DNA from: Paraphaeosphaeria minitans
Taxonomy: Eukaryota > Ascomycota > Dothideomycetes > Pleosporales > Didymosphaeriaceae
DNA: 44,956 nt
Assembly (NCBI GenBank): GCA_015832175.1
Contig: WJXW01000028.1
Location: 1 to 44,956, forward strand
Reading direction: 5' to 3'
This document shows positions 26,034 to 38,666 of the stretch, in pieces. Position 1 is the first letter of the stretch; every line of letters starts with the position of its first letter. The notes beneath the pieces were generated by a model, which did no database searches, had not been told where the DNA came from, and worked only from the letters and a program-made list of their open reading frames with translations. The position numbers and the translations under genes were made by a program.

Positions 26034-26760
26034 GGACTTATAGGCATGCCCTATAGATAGAAAGAATCTAGATGAGCCACTTATTCCTTAACTTAATAGT
26101 AATTAACACTAATTACTAAGAAGCAGCGCAAATTGCCACTATATAAACTTATAGATGCGAATAAGCTACTGCTTCACTATACTATATTATATAAGAAAGA
26201 GGGCTTTATAAGCAAAGGTCCTAGTAACGCGAATTAACGCAAATTAATGTAAATTAACGCTAATTAACGCGAATTAACAGGAAGTAGCGTAAATTACTAC
26301 TATGTTAACTTGTAAATTATAAGGATCTGTACAGAAGTATTAAAACTATTCTACCTAGAGACTACGCTTTAGATTATAGATAAGGAAGACATAGACAAGT
26401 ATTTTGCACTTAGGCAAATAGGCTATTTTAACATAAGTTCACGTAAACTAACGTAAAGTAGGGTACATTGGCACTAAGTTAGTACTAACCCTAATATATA
26501 GTAAGCACCTAGATAAGCTACCTATTCTTTATTAGAGGACTTGCAGGCATGCCCTATAGATAGAAAAGATATAAATAAGCCGCTTATTCCTTAAATTAAC
26601 GTAAATTAACGCGAATTAATAAGAAGTAGTGTAAATTAGCACTAAGTCTGTACTAACCCTAATATATGGCAAGCACCTAGATAAGCCGCCTATTCTTTAT
26701 TAGAGGACTTATAGGTATGCCCTATAGATAGTAAAGATCTAGATGTGCTGCTTATTCCTT
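26034..26760. repeat. ~168-bp direct repeat, three recognisable units
   Basis: GGACTTATAGGCATGCCC, followed by CTATAGATAGAAA and a 'GCC(A/G)CTTATTCCTTA' end, occurs with the first base at 26,034, 26,537 and 26,705. The last two are 168 apart and the first two 503 apart, about three times 168, so one or two units in between may have diverged beyond recognition. A weaker partial match follows at ~26,765. Confidence 0.65.
26226..26290. repeat. Short tandem run of AATTAACGC words
   Basis: Five adjoining ~10-11 base words of the type AATTAACGC(G/A/T) occur in a row before AGGAAGTAGCGTAAATTA. This is the densest cluster of the motif scattered through 25.9-30.3 kb. Confidence 0.7.
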
Positions 26761-28540
26761 ATCTAAGGACGTTTAGCCATGCCCCACAGACAGAAAGTTG
26801 TTGTCCACAGGATAAGAATGCGGTATAGCTGTAGGGGCTATATTATAATATAATTAATAGAGCTAGTATAGGTAGTAAGACCTCCTAATTATACAAATTA
26901 GGGACATTAACGCCAGTTCATATAAATTAACGCTAATAAAGAGGAAGTAGCGTAAATTACCACTATATTAACTTATAGATAGTAAGGATGTAAACATACT
27001 ACTGCTTTACTATATAGGATTAAGTAAAAAAGAGGGCTATATAAGCAAAGGCCCAGATTAACACGAACTAGCGTTATGTGTAGTAAATTAAAAGGGAATA
27101 GTTTACGTAGAGCTCTCTAGGGCTGGCAGCTTAAACTTTAGAGCCTATAGGGAACACCTATGCACGTGCCTATAAGAACCTTAACACTATACCCGCTCTA
27201 CCTTACGCACTATTATAGTTAGCCTATAAGTAGAATAGAGTCTTCTATAGCCTTCTGTAATAAGTACCCTTAAGAAAGTAAGTCTATATAATAGATTTAA
27301 AGCTTAGCGTGCTTAGTTTTTTTTAGAGGCTAGATTTACTGCTCTAGATATTAAAAAAATAACCACATAGTAAGATGTTACAAAAGAATAATATCTATAC
27401 TTAGAAATCTATAGAAGAGTACAGTTCTATTCCTTACGTACTACCTATTTATTAGTAAGGTAGTAGAAGCGGACTAGATAGAGTGTAACACCCTAAGAGT
27501 AGGCGTAAGTATAGGCCATTTTCCGTGTAATTAAAATATTTTATTAAGGTATACACCTCCTACTACTACTACACTTATCTACACTAGAGACGTTATATCT
27601 AGTAAGGGTCTAAAGGATACAAAAGTAGGGTAGTTACCCTATAGAGCTAAATATAAAGTAATCTCTTATTAACTTTAACATAAGGCGCTCTACTAGGCTA
27701 AGTAAAGAGAAATAAGTAAATTAATGTAAAGTAATAAAAGACAGCGCGAATTAGCACTAGGTAACAGTAATATATAATAATTTGGGCGAGGCGGTAAGGG
27801 TAATATATAGGAAATATAGTCTAGCAAAGCGCTAACGCGTATGCTTATATTAGAGTAACCTCCTTACACTTTAATATTAACTAGTTTATATAGGTTTTAA
27901 TTACTAAGTGTGCTTTAGCTAAGACTAGCTAGCCTATGTAGATTAAGGAGGAGCGTAGTAGTAGAGTTAAAAAGTAGGGTAAGAGCTTCTAAGGCTAGTG
28001 CGCCTAAACCCTAGATATAGCTATAAGCGCTATGCCTAGGATTTAGTAGACTGCGATGTAAGGGGTAACAGCGCGAATATAGACAGTAATCTACAATAAT
28101 TTAGGCAAGACTAGGCCTAGTAATATAATAAAAAAACTTAGTATATAACTGCGCCTCTATAGTTAACTAGCGTAGATACTACCTAAGTTCTTTTATTAAT
28201 ATTCCTTAGCGCTAATATAGGCTAAGTACTCTTATTAATAATAAATAAATAGGAGGTAAAGCTGCGCGTTACGCGTATAGAAACTAGCTTTTTAGCTTAC
28301 CTTATAATTTATAAAGTGCGCTAACATGCCCTCTTATAATATTTATAATATTAGAGATGCCTTAAACTAGTCTAGTAAGTATTATATTACATCTATACCT
28401 TATAGCAGCTATAATAACGCGCCGCGTGTGGCATATAGTTAATATTTTTAATAAAGTCCCCTCGCGCCCTACCTACTACCTATTAATAATCTCGCGCCTA
28501 CTACCTACTATAGAAGAAGAGGGTGTATAGCTCTTTAGTA

Positions 28541-29660
28541 TCTCCCTGCTCTACAGTAATAATAATAAGTTTAACTTCTCTACCTTCTCTAGCCCTAAGC
28601 TCTAGCCCTAGAGTTCTATAATAAAGGATGTCTCTAAGGAAGCTAAGGAGCCTAGGGTAATATTATAATAGCTAACGCCTATAGTCTCTAAGGTTAAGGA
28701 GCGCCCTCTACACCTATATAAGTCTTATTACACTAGTAAAACTAACGTACTTAACAACCTTTTAGTAAAAGGCTCTATGCCTATTACGCGCGTAGACGCT
28801 AAAGACTAAGGTAAGAGTAATAATAGGGCTATTTTACCTATCTACACTGCTGCTGCTGCCGCCGCCGCTAAGGTAGTAGAAGAGAAGGAAGAAGGAGAAA
28901 GAGAAGAGGAGGTTAAGGAAAAAAAGGAAGAAGAAGAAGAAAAAGAGGAGGAGAACGCTAGTCTATAGACTTATTCCCCTATTAGAGTAGAAACGTATAC
29001 GGGGCTATTATTACGTAAGTATTAAAAGGCAGATATATTAGCCCTAGCTAGTACTCCTACTAAGGACAATATCTGCTATACTCCTAAATAGTAGTATATA
29101 CTACTAGAGTCTTATACACATTACGCCTACATAAAGCTTATTATTAGCATGTAGGGTAAAGATGTAGAGGATGTAGAGGATCTAATAGTGTGCAATTATT
29201 ACGTAGGAAGCACTATTATAAACGCTATTAGACCTTATAGGGTATACTATATAGATCTCTATACAGCGTACCTATAAAAGCTTAGTTTCTAATGTACGAG
29301 ATATTAGCTAAGTAGTAGAAATTATAGTATTATAGATTAGTGTAAGGCTCTAGTAATAACGCCCTCGCGTAAAGCGTAGGGCCTGTCTAGGTATATACCT
29401 AGTAGTTGTATAGGTAAAGGGGGGCGCCCTAGATCTACGCTAGAGAAGAAAGTAGTAGCGTATAAGCGTAATAAGCATAAGACAAGAGAGGTGTATATAT
29501 AGCGCCAGACTGTAAAGAAGCAGTGGACAGAGTAGTAGTGTAATATACAACCCTATATAAAGTCCTAACCCAGCATACGCAGTAAGTAGACAAACCACTA
29601 TAATATAGCTGTTTTTAAAATTTAAAAGCCAGACGTAATACTGTATATTAAAAAGTTATA
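28541..29660 (+). pseudogene. Decayed unknown gene with Ala and Glu runs and a basic C-terminal patch
   Basis: A plus-strand frame is readable for ~370 codons with few stops. In order: a Ser/Lys-rich start; a run of eight Ala codons at ~28,848-28,872; a Glu/Lys-rich stretch (VVEEKEEGEREEEV-type) to ~28,955; a globular part (NYYVGSTIINAIRPYRVYY at ~29,197); and a basic patch, KGGRPRS then AYKRNKHKTREVYIQRQ, at ~29,417-29,500 that looks like a nuclear localisation or DNA-binding segment. It is less mutated than neighbouring genes. I do not recognise the family. It lies inside the motif-rich region. Confidence 0.45.
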
Positions 29661-30590
29661 GTAATAACTACTGTACACAGATAGCGTTTTAAGTATTATA
29701 TTTACTAGTGTAAGTAGCGTTCTAAGTATTATTATTAATAATAGCTGCAGGAGTTATAGGCGGCCATATACTAAGTAGTTAGCACCTAACCTTATTAAAC
29801 TTTACAGGAACGCTGTAGTACCATAAGTACACATTATTGTAAGCCAGAATTATAAAAGTAATCTTTTATACAAAGGTTAAGCTTTAGATTACGCATAAGG
29901 ATAGCACCTCTAAGCTAGGGCAAGTAGACACTAACGCGAGTTAATAGGAAGTAGCGTAAACTAACACTAAGTAGTAGCTATTTGCAATAGTTTAGTAATA
30001 GGTTAGCTTTAGGGGGACCTATTAACAAACGCATTCCTAGTTACCCATAGAAAAGTTATAAGTTATAAGCTTGGTAAAGTCTAGGTTAAATTAGAAGATA
30101 ACTAAGGCGCGATTAGAACCCTACTATTGTTAAGGTTATACTTAGTCTAGAAGGGCAAGGCGATCTATTAACGCAGAGCTAAGGGCGTATTTCTAAAATA
30201 TAGTGTTACGCGCATTAACTTAAAGCCAGCTTACTACCTACTAGTGTAGTAGAGGCCAGTATTAATTATAGGGTTGTTAGCGCACCAAAACTAACTAAAA
30301 ACACACAAATAGATGCGAACTAATAGGAAATAGCGCAAATTAATATTAAGTGGCGCCAAATTATATACAAAGGAAGACTCTTGTTTAGACAGGTTAAGGA
30401 AAAGTATCCTAGTAGCAAAGGGAATAAAGGTGGGAAGTGCGCTTATAGGCTTACAACCTACACTTACTCTAGAAAAAGTGGTATTGGGATTACTTATAGT
30501 TACAGTGGTAATACTGCAAATAGCTGCACATGTATTAGGAAGGGTAACTTTTTATTTATAAACTACTTTGGTTGTCCTAATTAGAAATTC
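29661..30590. other. Spacer with further copies of the ~40-bp motif
   Basis: Two copies of the scattered motif lie at ~29,933 and ~30,312, and a short direct repeat (GTAAGTAGCGTTCTAAGTATTAT and a similar word) at ~29,685-29,735. The last ~200 bases keep more CpA/TpG than the surroundings and contain a 67-codon open frame at 30,381-30,584. That frame starts with TTG and has no recognisable product, so I do not call it a gene. Confidence 0.4.
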
Positions 30591-30632
30591 TACCTATGGC
30601 CTAGCGTGTTAACGTTTAACCTGCCATAGGTA
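30591..30632. other. Inverted repeat at the 3' end of the SNF2 relic
   Basis: TACCTATGGC at 30,591-30,600 and its exact complement GCCATAGGTA at 30,623-30,632 flank a 22-base centre. The centre itself holds GTTAA / TTAAC. The stop of the minus-strand SNF2 frame (30,616-30,618) lies inside. It could fold as a hairpin in RNA; any role is unknown. Confidence 0.6.
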
Positions 30633-33600
30633 CCTTAGGTATTTTAACCTTAATTTGCTTAAACCAGTCCTTCTAACTACTATTATATTACCGCTAGATC
30701 TCCTTATCCACGTTATACGTCCTATTCTATAGATCTACGCCCTCCTCTATTATATCCCTAAGGTTAGTAGCCATTTATATCCACTTTACCTTCCGCTTTT
30801 TAATATGAGACGCGTTATTAATAAGCGTGATTATATAGCACTTTAATTTAGTTTGGCCACAATAGTAAACCTACGAGAAGAACTAGGCTGTTGTTAATGG
30901 ATTTATATAAGGCTTAAATAGTATTACTATATTTGTGCGCTGTAGATTTAATTCCACACTAGCTGTCTACAGCGTTACTACTATAATCCACGTTTTGTTA
31001 ATTTTGTTTGTATCTGTAAACTTACGTAAGTTAGTTTTATAGTCTTTGGCTTTTGTACTTACAGTGTAATTAAGGACATTTCCATCCCTGTAGGTATAGT
31101 ATAGCATGGCAATTAGGATTCTAGTATGGTTAGGCCATGCTATTCTAATTACTACCTTTTAGCGCGTCCATTTATCCTTGCGCAGCGTTTCTTAGATAGG
31201 GTCTAGTATTCCCTTTAGCGTTAACTACTTTATATATAACATGGACATCTATAACCTTATTACTAGATAACTCTAGGTAGTAGTATTACGTGGGAATTCT
31301 AAATACTAGAGTAGAGCGTAATCCTTAGTAAACTCCCTAGTTTTATTATCTTACTTCTTCTACTTATTAAAAGCCTACACGACTAGCACTACACTTGCTA
31401 TGGCTAGGGCTATTATATATCTATATACCTTATTAGCCAACCCTTTTTTAGACTTCTGGCTTAAAAGTGCTCTGCGCTTCTACCACTCTACTAGGGCTTT
31501 ATTATACTTACAGTTCATCTCTGCCTATAGCTCGTCTTCTATGTCTTAGATCTACTTCTCCTCTCTTTTATTAGGTTTTATGTATACAGAGCGCCTTACC
31601 AGCTTACTAGTTATAGGAACGATAACGTAGTTATTAAACTAATACGTGTTTAGCGTCTAGGCTATAATAAATAATGGCGCAGCTTCTTATGCTATATTAT
31701 TAAAGTTCTTATAGAATGCTATCTTATAAAAGGACTTATTGGTTACACTAAATACGCTAATACTTTTGGTTATATAGTAGTATAGGTTGTTAAGGTTGTT
31801 TATCTTATTACTACTATAAAGACGCTAAAGCCCTTTAAAGGTATCTATAGTAGTAGCCTAGAATAGCTGTTAGAGCGCGGCAGTATAGAAAATATAACTA
31901 TTAACTAGGTTGTTCCCCTCTGGCGTACCAGATGCGCCCTAGACGATTAGGTAGCGTTAATAAGCGTTTTAGAGGGATGTATAGGCGTATTCTATTACAG
32001 TCTACATTTCGGACCTGTTTATGGCTTAGTGGCACTTGTTATATAATACGCACTTAACTACTAGGAGATCTGCTTTATGTATATAGGTTATTAGAGTTTC
32101 TTAAAACTTCTTATCTGTGCTACGCTTCTTCCCTATTGCGATAAGGCTAAACTTAAACTTATTAAAGACGTTTCTAATACAGTAAGGAGTTAATAAGATA
32201 ATAAGATCTAAGGCCCTAGTTAGCACATACAGGTAAGGGGAAAGGACGTCTAAACTATTTAATATAAACGTATTAATTCAGGAGCTCCACTCTATAGGTA
32301 GAATATTCTCCTATTTGTCTTTTTATGTTTTATTACTATTAACGATGCCCTAATTAAAACTCATGTCCTTAATGTTAACCCTCTTGCTATATTTAGTAAC
32401 CTCTATTATAGAAAGAGGCAGGTAGTTTCATAAAGCACCCTAGTTCTTACCCTCTTTAAAGGCGAAGCAAAAACCAGGGTATATTTTAAAAAAGGTACCA
32501 CTCTTAAGTATCTTTTATATATTATCTTAGAAACTGGTTAGAGCAGTACATGGGGTAATAATAAAAGTGCTACTAGGCTTAGGCTCTTGGTTAAGGAAGA
32601 GTTTCTTATAATTAGATAGTAAGCACTAGCAGGTAATAAGGTTATAAGAATAGAAGGGGTAATTACTATTAATTACATTTTGTAGTAAGTGCTTTATTAT
32701 GTTCCCTTACTTTTATACTGCCCAAACCTCTACGTAGTTCGCCTTATAGTGCCTAGTTATAATCACTTTAAGTAAGAGCTAGATTGTTTTACCTACGCCC
32801 TACTTATTATCTAGGATGCCACTGCCTGTAATCGTGCGCTCTATTAGGAAGCCCTCTGTAACTAATATAATCTAGTAGGGCTTAATGCAGATGCTATCTT
32901 TTAGTCCCTAATATTAGAATGGGATGCCTTAGGTCTATATTATCGCATCCTAATTTAGCTAAGGGATTACCTTTACTGCCCAGCTTAAGGCTCTGGCACT
33001 TATATATACATATTTAACCCTTATTAACTTGTCTAGCTATAGATTAATAGGCTGTACATCTTAACCATTCTTAAGCTATGGATTATATTCCTTATTGCTA
33101 TTATTATTATTATTAACATTGTTGCTTTTATAGTTGTTGTCGCTTTTATTGTTATTATCGCTTTTGTTATTGTTATTACTTTTATTATTATTATTATTGT
33201 TGATTTTAATAAGCGTCTTCGCAGGACTAATTGTATAAAACAAAAATAGGACTCTATTACCCTAGTCCTGCTTAGTAGTCTGCCTATAGACACTAACGTG
33301 GCTAGACTAGGCGATTTGGCTTTTAGTGGCGGATTTATTATCGCTAGTATATACGCAAGGAGGGTATTTGTCTTTGCCCTTACCCTACGTAGCGCTAGTA
33401 GTGCTTAGTCTACTAATAGTAGTAGTAGGTAGAAGCGTATTGCTATTACTCTGGATAGGCGCCTAAGATCTTACTCCTCTAACGTTATTATTGGCGTTCT
33501 TATACTTGGGGCTAAGCTCACTTATATTATCCTTGTTATTACTACTGCCAATTCTATAGTATTTACTATATTGGGATTCGCTTCTATAGCGTCCAGCCAG

Positions 33601-34470
33601 ACGTTTATGTTGTTCTAATCTACTACCATTAGTATAACTACAACTTAAGGCTGGGCAGAGAGCGGTTATAATAATAGTAGTGTATACCCTATTAGATATA
33701 ATATTCTAGAGTGTAGTCTACAGGCCTATATGTGTCCTAATCTATATATGGCCTTTAATATAATTTGGCAGATACACGATACCTAACTAGGCTAACCCAA
33801 AGAGATCTATTACCTTATCTAGGAAGTTGTCCTACTAAACACGTCTAGAACTATTATATATAGTAGAGGTGTTCACTTTACTAAGTATAGTCTTATCGCC
33901 TATTACTAAGTATTCTATAAAGCGGAGATTAATATGGTCTAAATGTGGTTTAGGTAGGTAAGTGACGAGTCCCTGGCCTTACACTAACATAGATTATTTA
34001 AAGGAAGAAGTAAGATGCTATATATTCTAGTTTTTAATTATATTGCGGACAGTGGTTCCTAATAACTTGGCATTAATATCTGGCATTAGCGATGGCTTAG
34101 GCTTACGTGCTAGCGTAGGTAATAGCTTAAACTTGCGTACTGGCGCTTTATCCTTTAATTAACGCCTACTATACCTATTTAGCATTACGCAGAGGGCGCT
34201 TACCTTTTATACTTTATTGGCAATGTTAATATCCAGCTTAGGGATCTTCTTAATAATCTATACTATATGTAACTCCTTTAGAATAAGGTAGTTACCTTTA
34301 TAATATTAGTTTTCTAGGTTTATAATTGGCAATATTATTTTTAACTACTCTTTAATGCGGCTAAAGCCTATTAGGTCTAGGCTAAACGCTTCTATGTATT
34401 TATTATTACTAAGTGAGGATATTACTGTAGATTTTAACGCCTTTAAAGACAACTATAGTAGAGCTATTAC
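30616..34470 (-). pseudogene. RIP-inactivated SNF2-family ATPase
   Basis: Minus-strand relic of ~1,280 codons. The N-terminal third is low-complexity, with Asn-rich (KSDNNN)-type repeats at ~33,100-33,200. The motor then follows: IKPYQ and GILDNKQGVGKTIQLLLK at ~32,783-32,890, matching the SNF2 'GGILADEMGLGKT' motif I region, and later TFIITPCTAL for motif Ia. Near the C-terminus are ASVELNLQ, INPLTTA and YYCGQTKLK at ~30,850-30,960, matching the SNF2 motif V/VI region (GLNLQ, WNP, R-x-GQ). The stop is TAA at 30,616-30,618. SNF2 proteins are DNA translocases of chromatin remodelling or repair. Stops and the Arg-to-Cys/Tyr changes in motif VI fit RIP. The start is approximate. Confidence 0.75.
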
Positions 34471-35440
34471 AGATCTAGTGCGCGCGCTATCCTACGCTAG
34501 GTAAGAAAGGTTTATTAGTTATAGGTGTACGCTAGGGGTAGGATAGGTGTAGTTACAAGTTTATATTAATTTGCGAAGACTTGTAGGGTGTGGAGTTAAG
34601 GTTATAAATTAACGTTAAGTAGTAGTAAATAGAAAGATTACGTGTTTATTATTGCCTAGGTGAATATAAATAGTAAACCACGTTAGTAATAAGAACGCGT
34701 GTAGGCTGCAACTGTTATAATAAAAAGGTGTAAGGAGACTATTTAGAAGTGTAATAAGAAGTCTAGTTAAGACTAGGGAGACTAGCAGGCGTTATATTGT
34801 TACGTAGAGGAGTAGAAGAGAAGGGGACTATCTAGTCCAGCCAGGCGAACTAATGTCCTAGCCATAATCTGTTAGCGTACTGTAGATAGTAGACAATATA
34901 TCCTACTAAGTAGAAACTTATCTTGTTACTAGACTTGTGCGTGGAGTGTTAAACTATTATTAAGTCTATTACGCATAAGAGCGTCTTTAATATACCTTAT
35001 ACATACGCTTATAGCTTTACCTCGTAAACTATAATAAGTGGGGCAAATAGCTAATTGCGTACCTTCCTATTACAGCTTACCTAGGCCAAACAAAACCTTC
35101 GCTATTGCCTATTCCTCTTACTATAGTTACCTGGGTAGTCCCCTACTTCTTCTCTTTTACTCCTAACTTTGCCTAGTATCTAGCCCTCTTAACTCTTGTT
35201 CCTTTTACTACTCTTATACCATACTACCGCGTTAAGTTAGGCGCGTTAAGTGGTTACTATTACCCTACTTACTATTACCCTATTAACGCCAATACGCGCC
35301 TTTACACATAAGCACACCTTTATAAGTGCCTTTTCTAAACGCTTCCGCCTACGCCTATAAATATTAGAAACTATTTTATAAATACTTATATTAAGGTATG
35401 CTTTCTGTGTATAAGTATACCCAGTTTTAGTGCTAACTAC
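34471..35440. other. Spacer between divergent SNF2 and zinc-knuckle/SF1 relics
   Basis: Nearly 1 kb with no readable frame that I trust. It contains short direct repeats: GCGTTAAGTTAGGCGCGTTAAGT at ~35,229, and TTACTATTACCCTA twice at ~35,255-35,282. Because the flanking genes diverge, this may have held both promoters (inference). Confidence 0.4.
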
Positions 35441-38400
35441 TATACCTAGTCTAGCTATTATTATAGACGCCTAGGTAAAGCACTTTACTACCTACAACAC
35501 TAGCTACCTAAAGCCTAAGCCTAAGTTCTCTAAAGGCGTTGTAGTCTTTAATATTACGTATAAGAATGCTATAAACCTAGGTCCTAGGCGTATCTCTATA
35601 GGCTATATCTTTGTAAAAGAGTAGCTGTCTGCCATATTAGATAACTAGACTAGTAATAGCTAGGCAATATCTTAGCAGCTTTATAATAAGTATAGATAGC
35701 TAGGCCACCTTTAAGCCAGATGCCCTAGCTAACTCTACTATAAGTGCGGTAACCCTAGCTATCTAGCGTTAGATTACTAACTTTAAAACACCTACTATGC
35801 CTATAGCAACGCAGGACATAAGCGTAAAAACTATTAGAACGTTTACCCTTACTACCTAATAGAGGGCTATGCTACTACTAACTACTACGTAATTAATTAC
35901 GTACCTACACCTACTTAAGCTAGTTAAGCTATAGCCACCTCTACTAAGAGCGTAGCCCCTACTAAAGATAAGGCTATACCTATAGGTTTTATAGCTACAC
36001 CTACTAAAGCATTAGGCGTCCCTACTAACACTATTATTACACCTACAGCTAGCGAAGCTTCTACTAACTTAGAACTAGTAGAAGATTATAGTCTACCTCT
36101 TAGTTAGTTTAAGGCCCTAGAATTAGACAAGATAGAAGTTAAGCTATATACTATAACTATAGAGCACTATTTATTATCTATTTAGCTACGCCTATTAGTC
36201 TTATACGTAAGTAAAAATACAGTAAGTGGCTAGTTTACTAAGGAAGCTATCCTCTAGACCTCTGCCTTTAACACTATTAGCCTAATTAAAACTTATAAGA
36301 TATTAGTTAATTTGCCTACAGAATTTAACTAGCGTAATCTTAACTATCTTAGTGCCTATAGCTGCGAAAAGCTAATACAGCTTATCTCTAGAGATAGCGC
36401 CACAGCCTATCTACTCTACGTATCCTAGGAAATTAAGGCAGATACTAGCCTAAATAGATAGCCCTAAGATCTCCTAGGGCTTACGCTATTCTTTAATAGC
36501 ACCTATAGCCTACATATAGCTACAATACACACGCTTTAAGACGCGCTATAGGGATGCTACTACATATAGATTTACTTCTACACTACAGCCAGCTTATAGT
36601 TTAAGAATACTATAAATAAGGTTTCTAAATTAATCTAAACGTAGGTAAATATTAACACTATAGCTGCCTAGTATCTACGCTAGGCTATTAACATCTAGCT
36701 AGGGATATAGCTTCTACTAGACAAGCGACCTAAGTACTCTATCCTAGCACGTAAGTAGTTTAACTATTATAAGGAGTATTTTACAGTGTATTTCTATTTA
36801 GCTATTATAGAGTATAAGGCTATCCCTAACGCCGTGTTTATGCCTACAAAGGTACACCTGGTTAAGATAGGTAGTAACCTGGACTAGCGCGCCTACTTTG
36901 CGCTTATTATAATAGATAAAAATATAAACCTTCGCGTTAATGCCCTATTTAACATCTAGTTCTTTAGCGATAATATAAGTAATAGCATGGTATAGAGAGG
37001 GCGTGTAGTGCTGCCAGTAGGTATCGCTAATAGCCTTAAGCACTCTGCCTTTATCTAGCAACCCTATAATAGCAGGTCTAGTTTCTAGCAGGACTCTAAG
37101 TTCTCTAAGGACCACGTTGTTAAGGCTAATAACTTTAATAATATTAACCAGCTGTAGGCTGCGCTAGATAACCACCTAGGCATTAAAGTCTACATTCGCG
37201 TTAAGTAACTCTAGAACTAGATTAAGTAGGAAATTAACACGCTGCGCATGCTGTTTTAGTAGTAGAATAAGTATAAACTAAAGCTTAACTTATTACTTAA
37301 TAATAATATACTTAATCTCCCTAATTATAGCTACTTTAAGCAGCACATTTTAGTGTTTAGACTTAATACTATGTAAGCTGCTATTACTAAGGCCACTAAG
37401 CTTACTAGGCTAAAGAATAAGTAGTAAGGTTTCTTCTTTTTCCTTAAGCACTTACGCGCTGGCGTTGGCCTTATTTAGGGCTTTAGTAGTATAGGCAAAT
37501 TAAGGTTAATTTTAGCTATTATTCTTTACTACTATAAGCTATTTACGCGTAGTAGTAACACTAGTTAGCTTTAGGTTATGTTACCTATTAACGCGCAGTT
37601 AAACAACCTATACCTATAAGTGTATAACTAGCTAATGGCTTAGTACACTATGCTTAGTACCTAATCTACTAATATAACTATCCCTTACCCCATTGTTATT
37701 CGCTGGCACATATAGGAGACAGAGAAGAAGGTCTAGTAAAAAGATACGCTTACTTTACGCTAGGCATATAATATTAACACTAGCCCCAATTATACGCCTA
37801 ATGTTGGCGGTGCCTCTGCTGGCGAGAACAAGGATAATAATACTATTCTAGAAAACCTATCTATTAAGTACCTTCTATATACCGCGTTTAACTAGCACAG
37901 TAAGAGTCTTAGTAATAATTAGCTTAAGTAGGTTAGTATTACAGAAGGATAGTAAATGCTGCACCTTACTAGTATACCTATAGAAGGCAGGCAGCTCTAC
38001 CCTATTACTAACCTAAACCCTAGGAAGTACTTACAGTTCCACGACCTAATAGAGCAGTATATAAGTAGCCACGTTATAGTAGTAGAGAATATAGGGTTGC
38101 TCTAAGCTACTACAAACGCGCTAGTAGCCAATTTAGCTTTACTTATACACGCTATCTTTATAATACTGCACATGCTATCTAAGTACTACACCTACTCTAA
38201 GAGTAAAGTATTTACTACACTTTAGAATAAGACTAGTAAGACTACTAAGCGCGCTACCTTCTACTCCTTTATCTAGTTATAGCTAGACGCCTTCTATGTC
38301 CTATTTAGAGACACATTCTAGCCTACTCTAGTAGTAGGACTAGCTAGGCCTACAGAGACCTATTACTTCTATAAGTAAACTAAGATATTACTCTTCTTCC

Positions 38401-38639
38401 GCTTTATTCTTAGTAGCGCCTTTTAGCACTAGTTAAATCTCTAGTATTAGTTTATTCTAGATATAGCAGCTATAGTAAACGCAATCCTACTAGGCAAGAA
38501 GCTGTAGACTAACCCTAGGGTTACTAATCTACCTAACTTTAACCATACTTACTAGTTCTTCTATAATAAGCTTAGCGTTCCTTAGACTATCTACTTCCTA
38601 TCCAAGAGGAAGAGGCGTCGGTGGTCACAGACGCGCTAA
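35441..38639 (+). pseudogene. RIP-inactivated gene: three zinc knuckles plus UPF1-like SF1 helicase, 3'-truncated
   Basis: One frame holds from ~35,441 to TAA at 38,637-38,639. Three CCHC-type knuckles lie at ~35,736, ~35,793 and ~35,844 (YYKCGNPSYLALDY, YYAYSNAGHKRKNY, YPYYLIEGYATTNY; the Tyr residues are RIPed Cys). A Pro/Thr/Ser-rich linker and a long middle region follow. The SF1 motor has a Walker A-like LIQGFSSIGKLRLI at ~37,470 (family GPPGTGK), LPINAQLNNL at ~37,580 (family APTNAAVDN), a weak motif II at ~38,165, and PTETYYF then LNLQYQFILDIAAIVN at ~38,350-38,470 (family motifs III-IV region). Motifs V and VI are missing: the frame ends in a basic stretch exactly where mutation stops. 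UPF1-like enzymes act on RNA or RNA-DNA. Confidence 0.7.
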
Positions 38640-38652
38640 GATTGGCTTAGCG

Positions 38653-38666
38653 TTAGGGTTAGAGTT
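38653..38666 (+). other. Interstitial telomere-like tract
   Basis: TTAGGGTTAGAGTT, a little over two telomere units with one mismatch, lies 14 bases after the stop of the truncated SF1 relic and 198 bases before the ATG of the open TLH gene. It has the same strand orientation as the terminal telomere. It is short, so chance is possible. Confidence 0.45.

Larger units (their letters stand above)
25381..28540. repeat. Repeat-rich region with no recognisable gene
   Basis: I find no long readable frame on either strand here. The region is a patchwork of diverged direct repeats: a ~40-bp motif with CGCGAATTAATAGGAAGTAG at its core; a ~168-bp unit (26,034-26,760); a ~130-bp block present at ~26,115-26,230 and again at ~26,940-27,060 (both contain AAGAGGGCT-TATAAGCAAAGG); and a third motif, TAATAATTTAGGCGAGG, at ~25,616, ~27,778 and ~28,110. 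All are RIPed. Confidence 0.6.

Noticed and set aside
30381..30584. 67-codon open frame, plus strand
   Set aside because: Starts at TTG, has no recognisable motif, and lies in a spacer that is simply less mutated.
33033..33293. 86-codon Ile/Thr-rich open frame, minus strand
   Set aside because: Same strand as the SNF2 relic but in another frame over its Asn-rich repeat; the SNF2 frame explains the sequence.
35736..35890. Retrotransposon gag nucleocapsid
   Set aside because: The zinc knuckles would allow it, but the same frame leads into SF1 helicase motifs, and no reverse transcriptase, protease, integrase or LTR was found.
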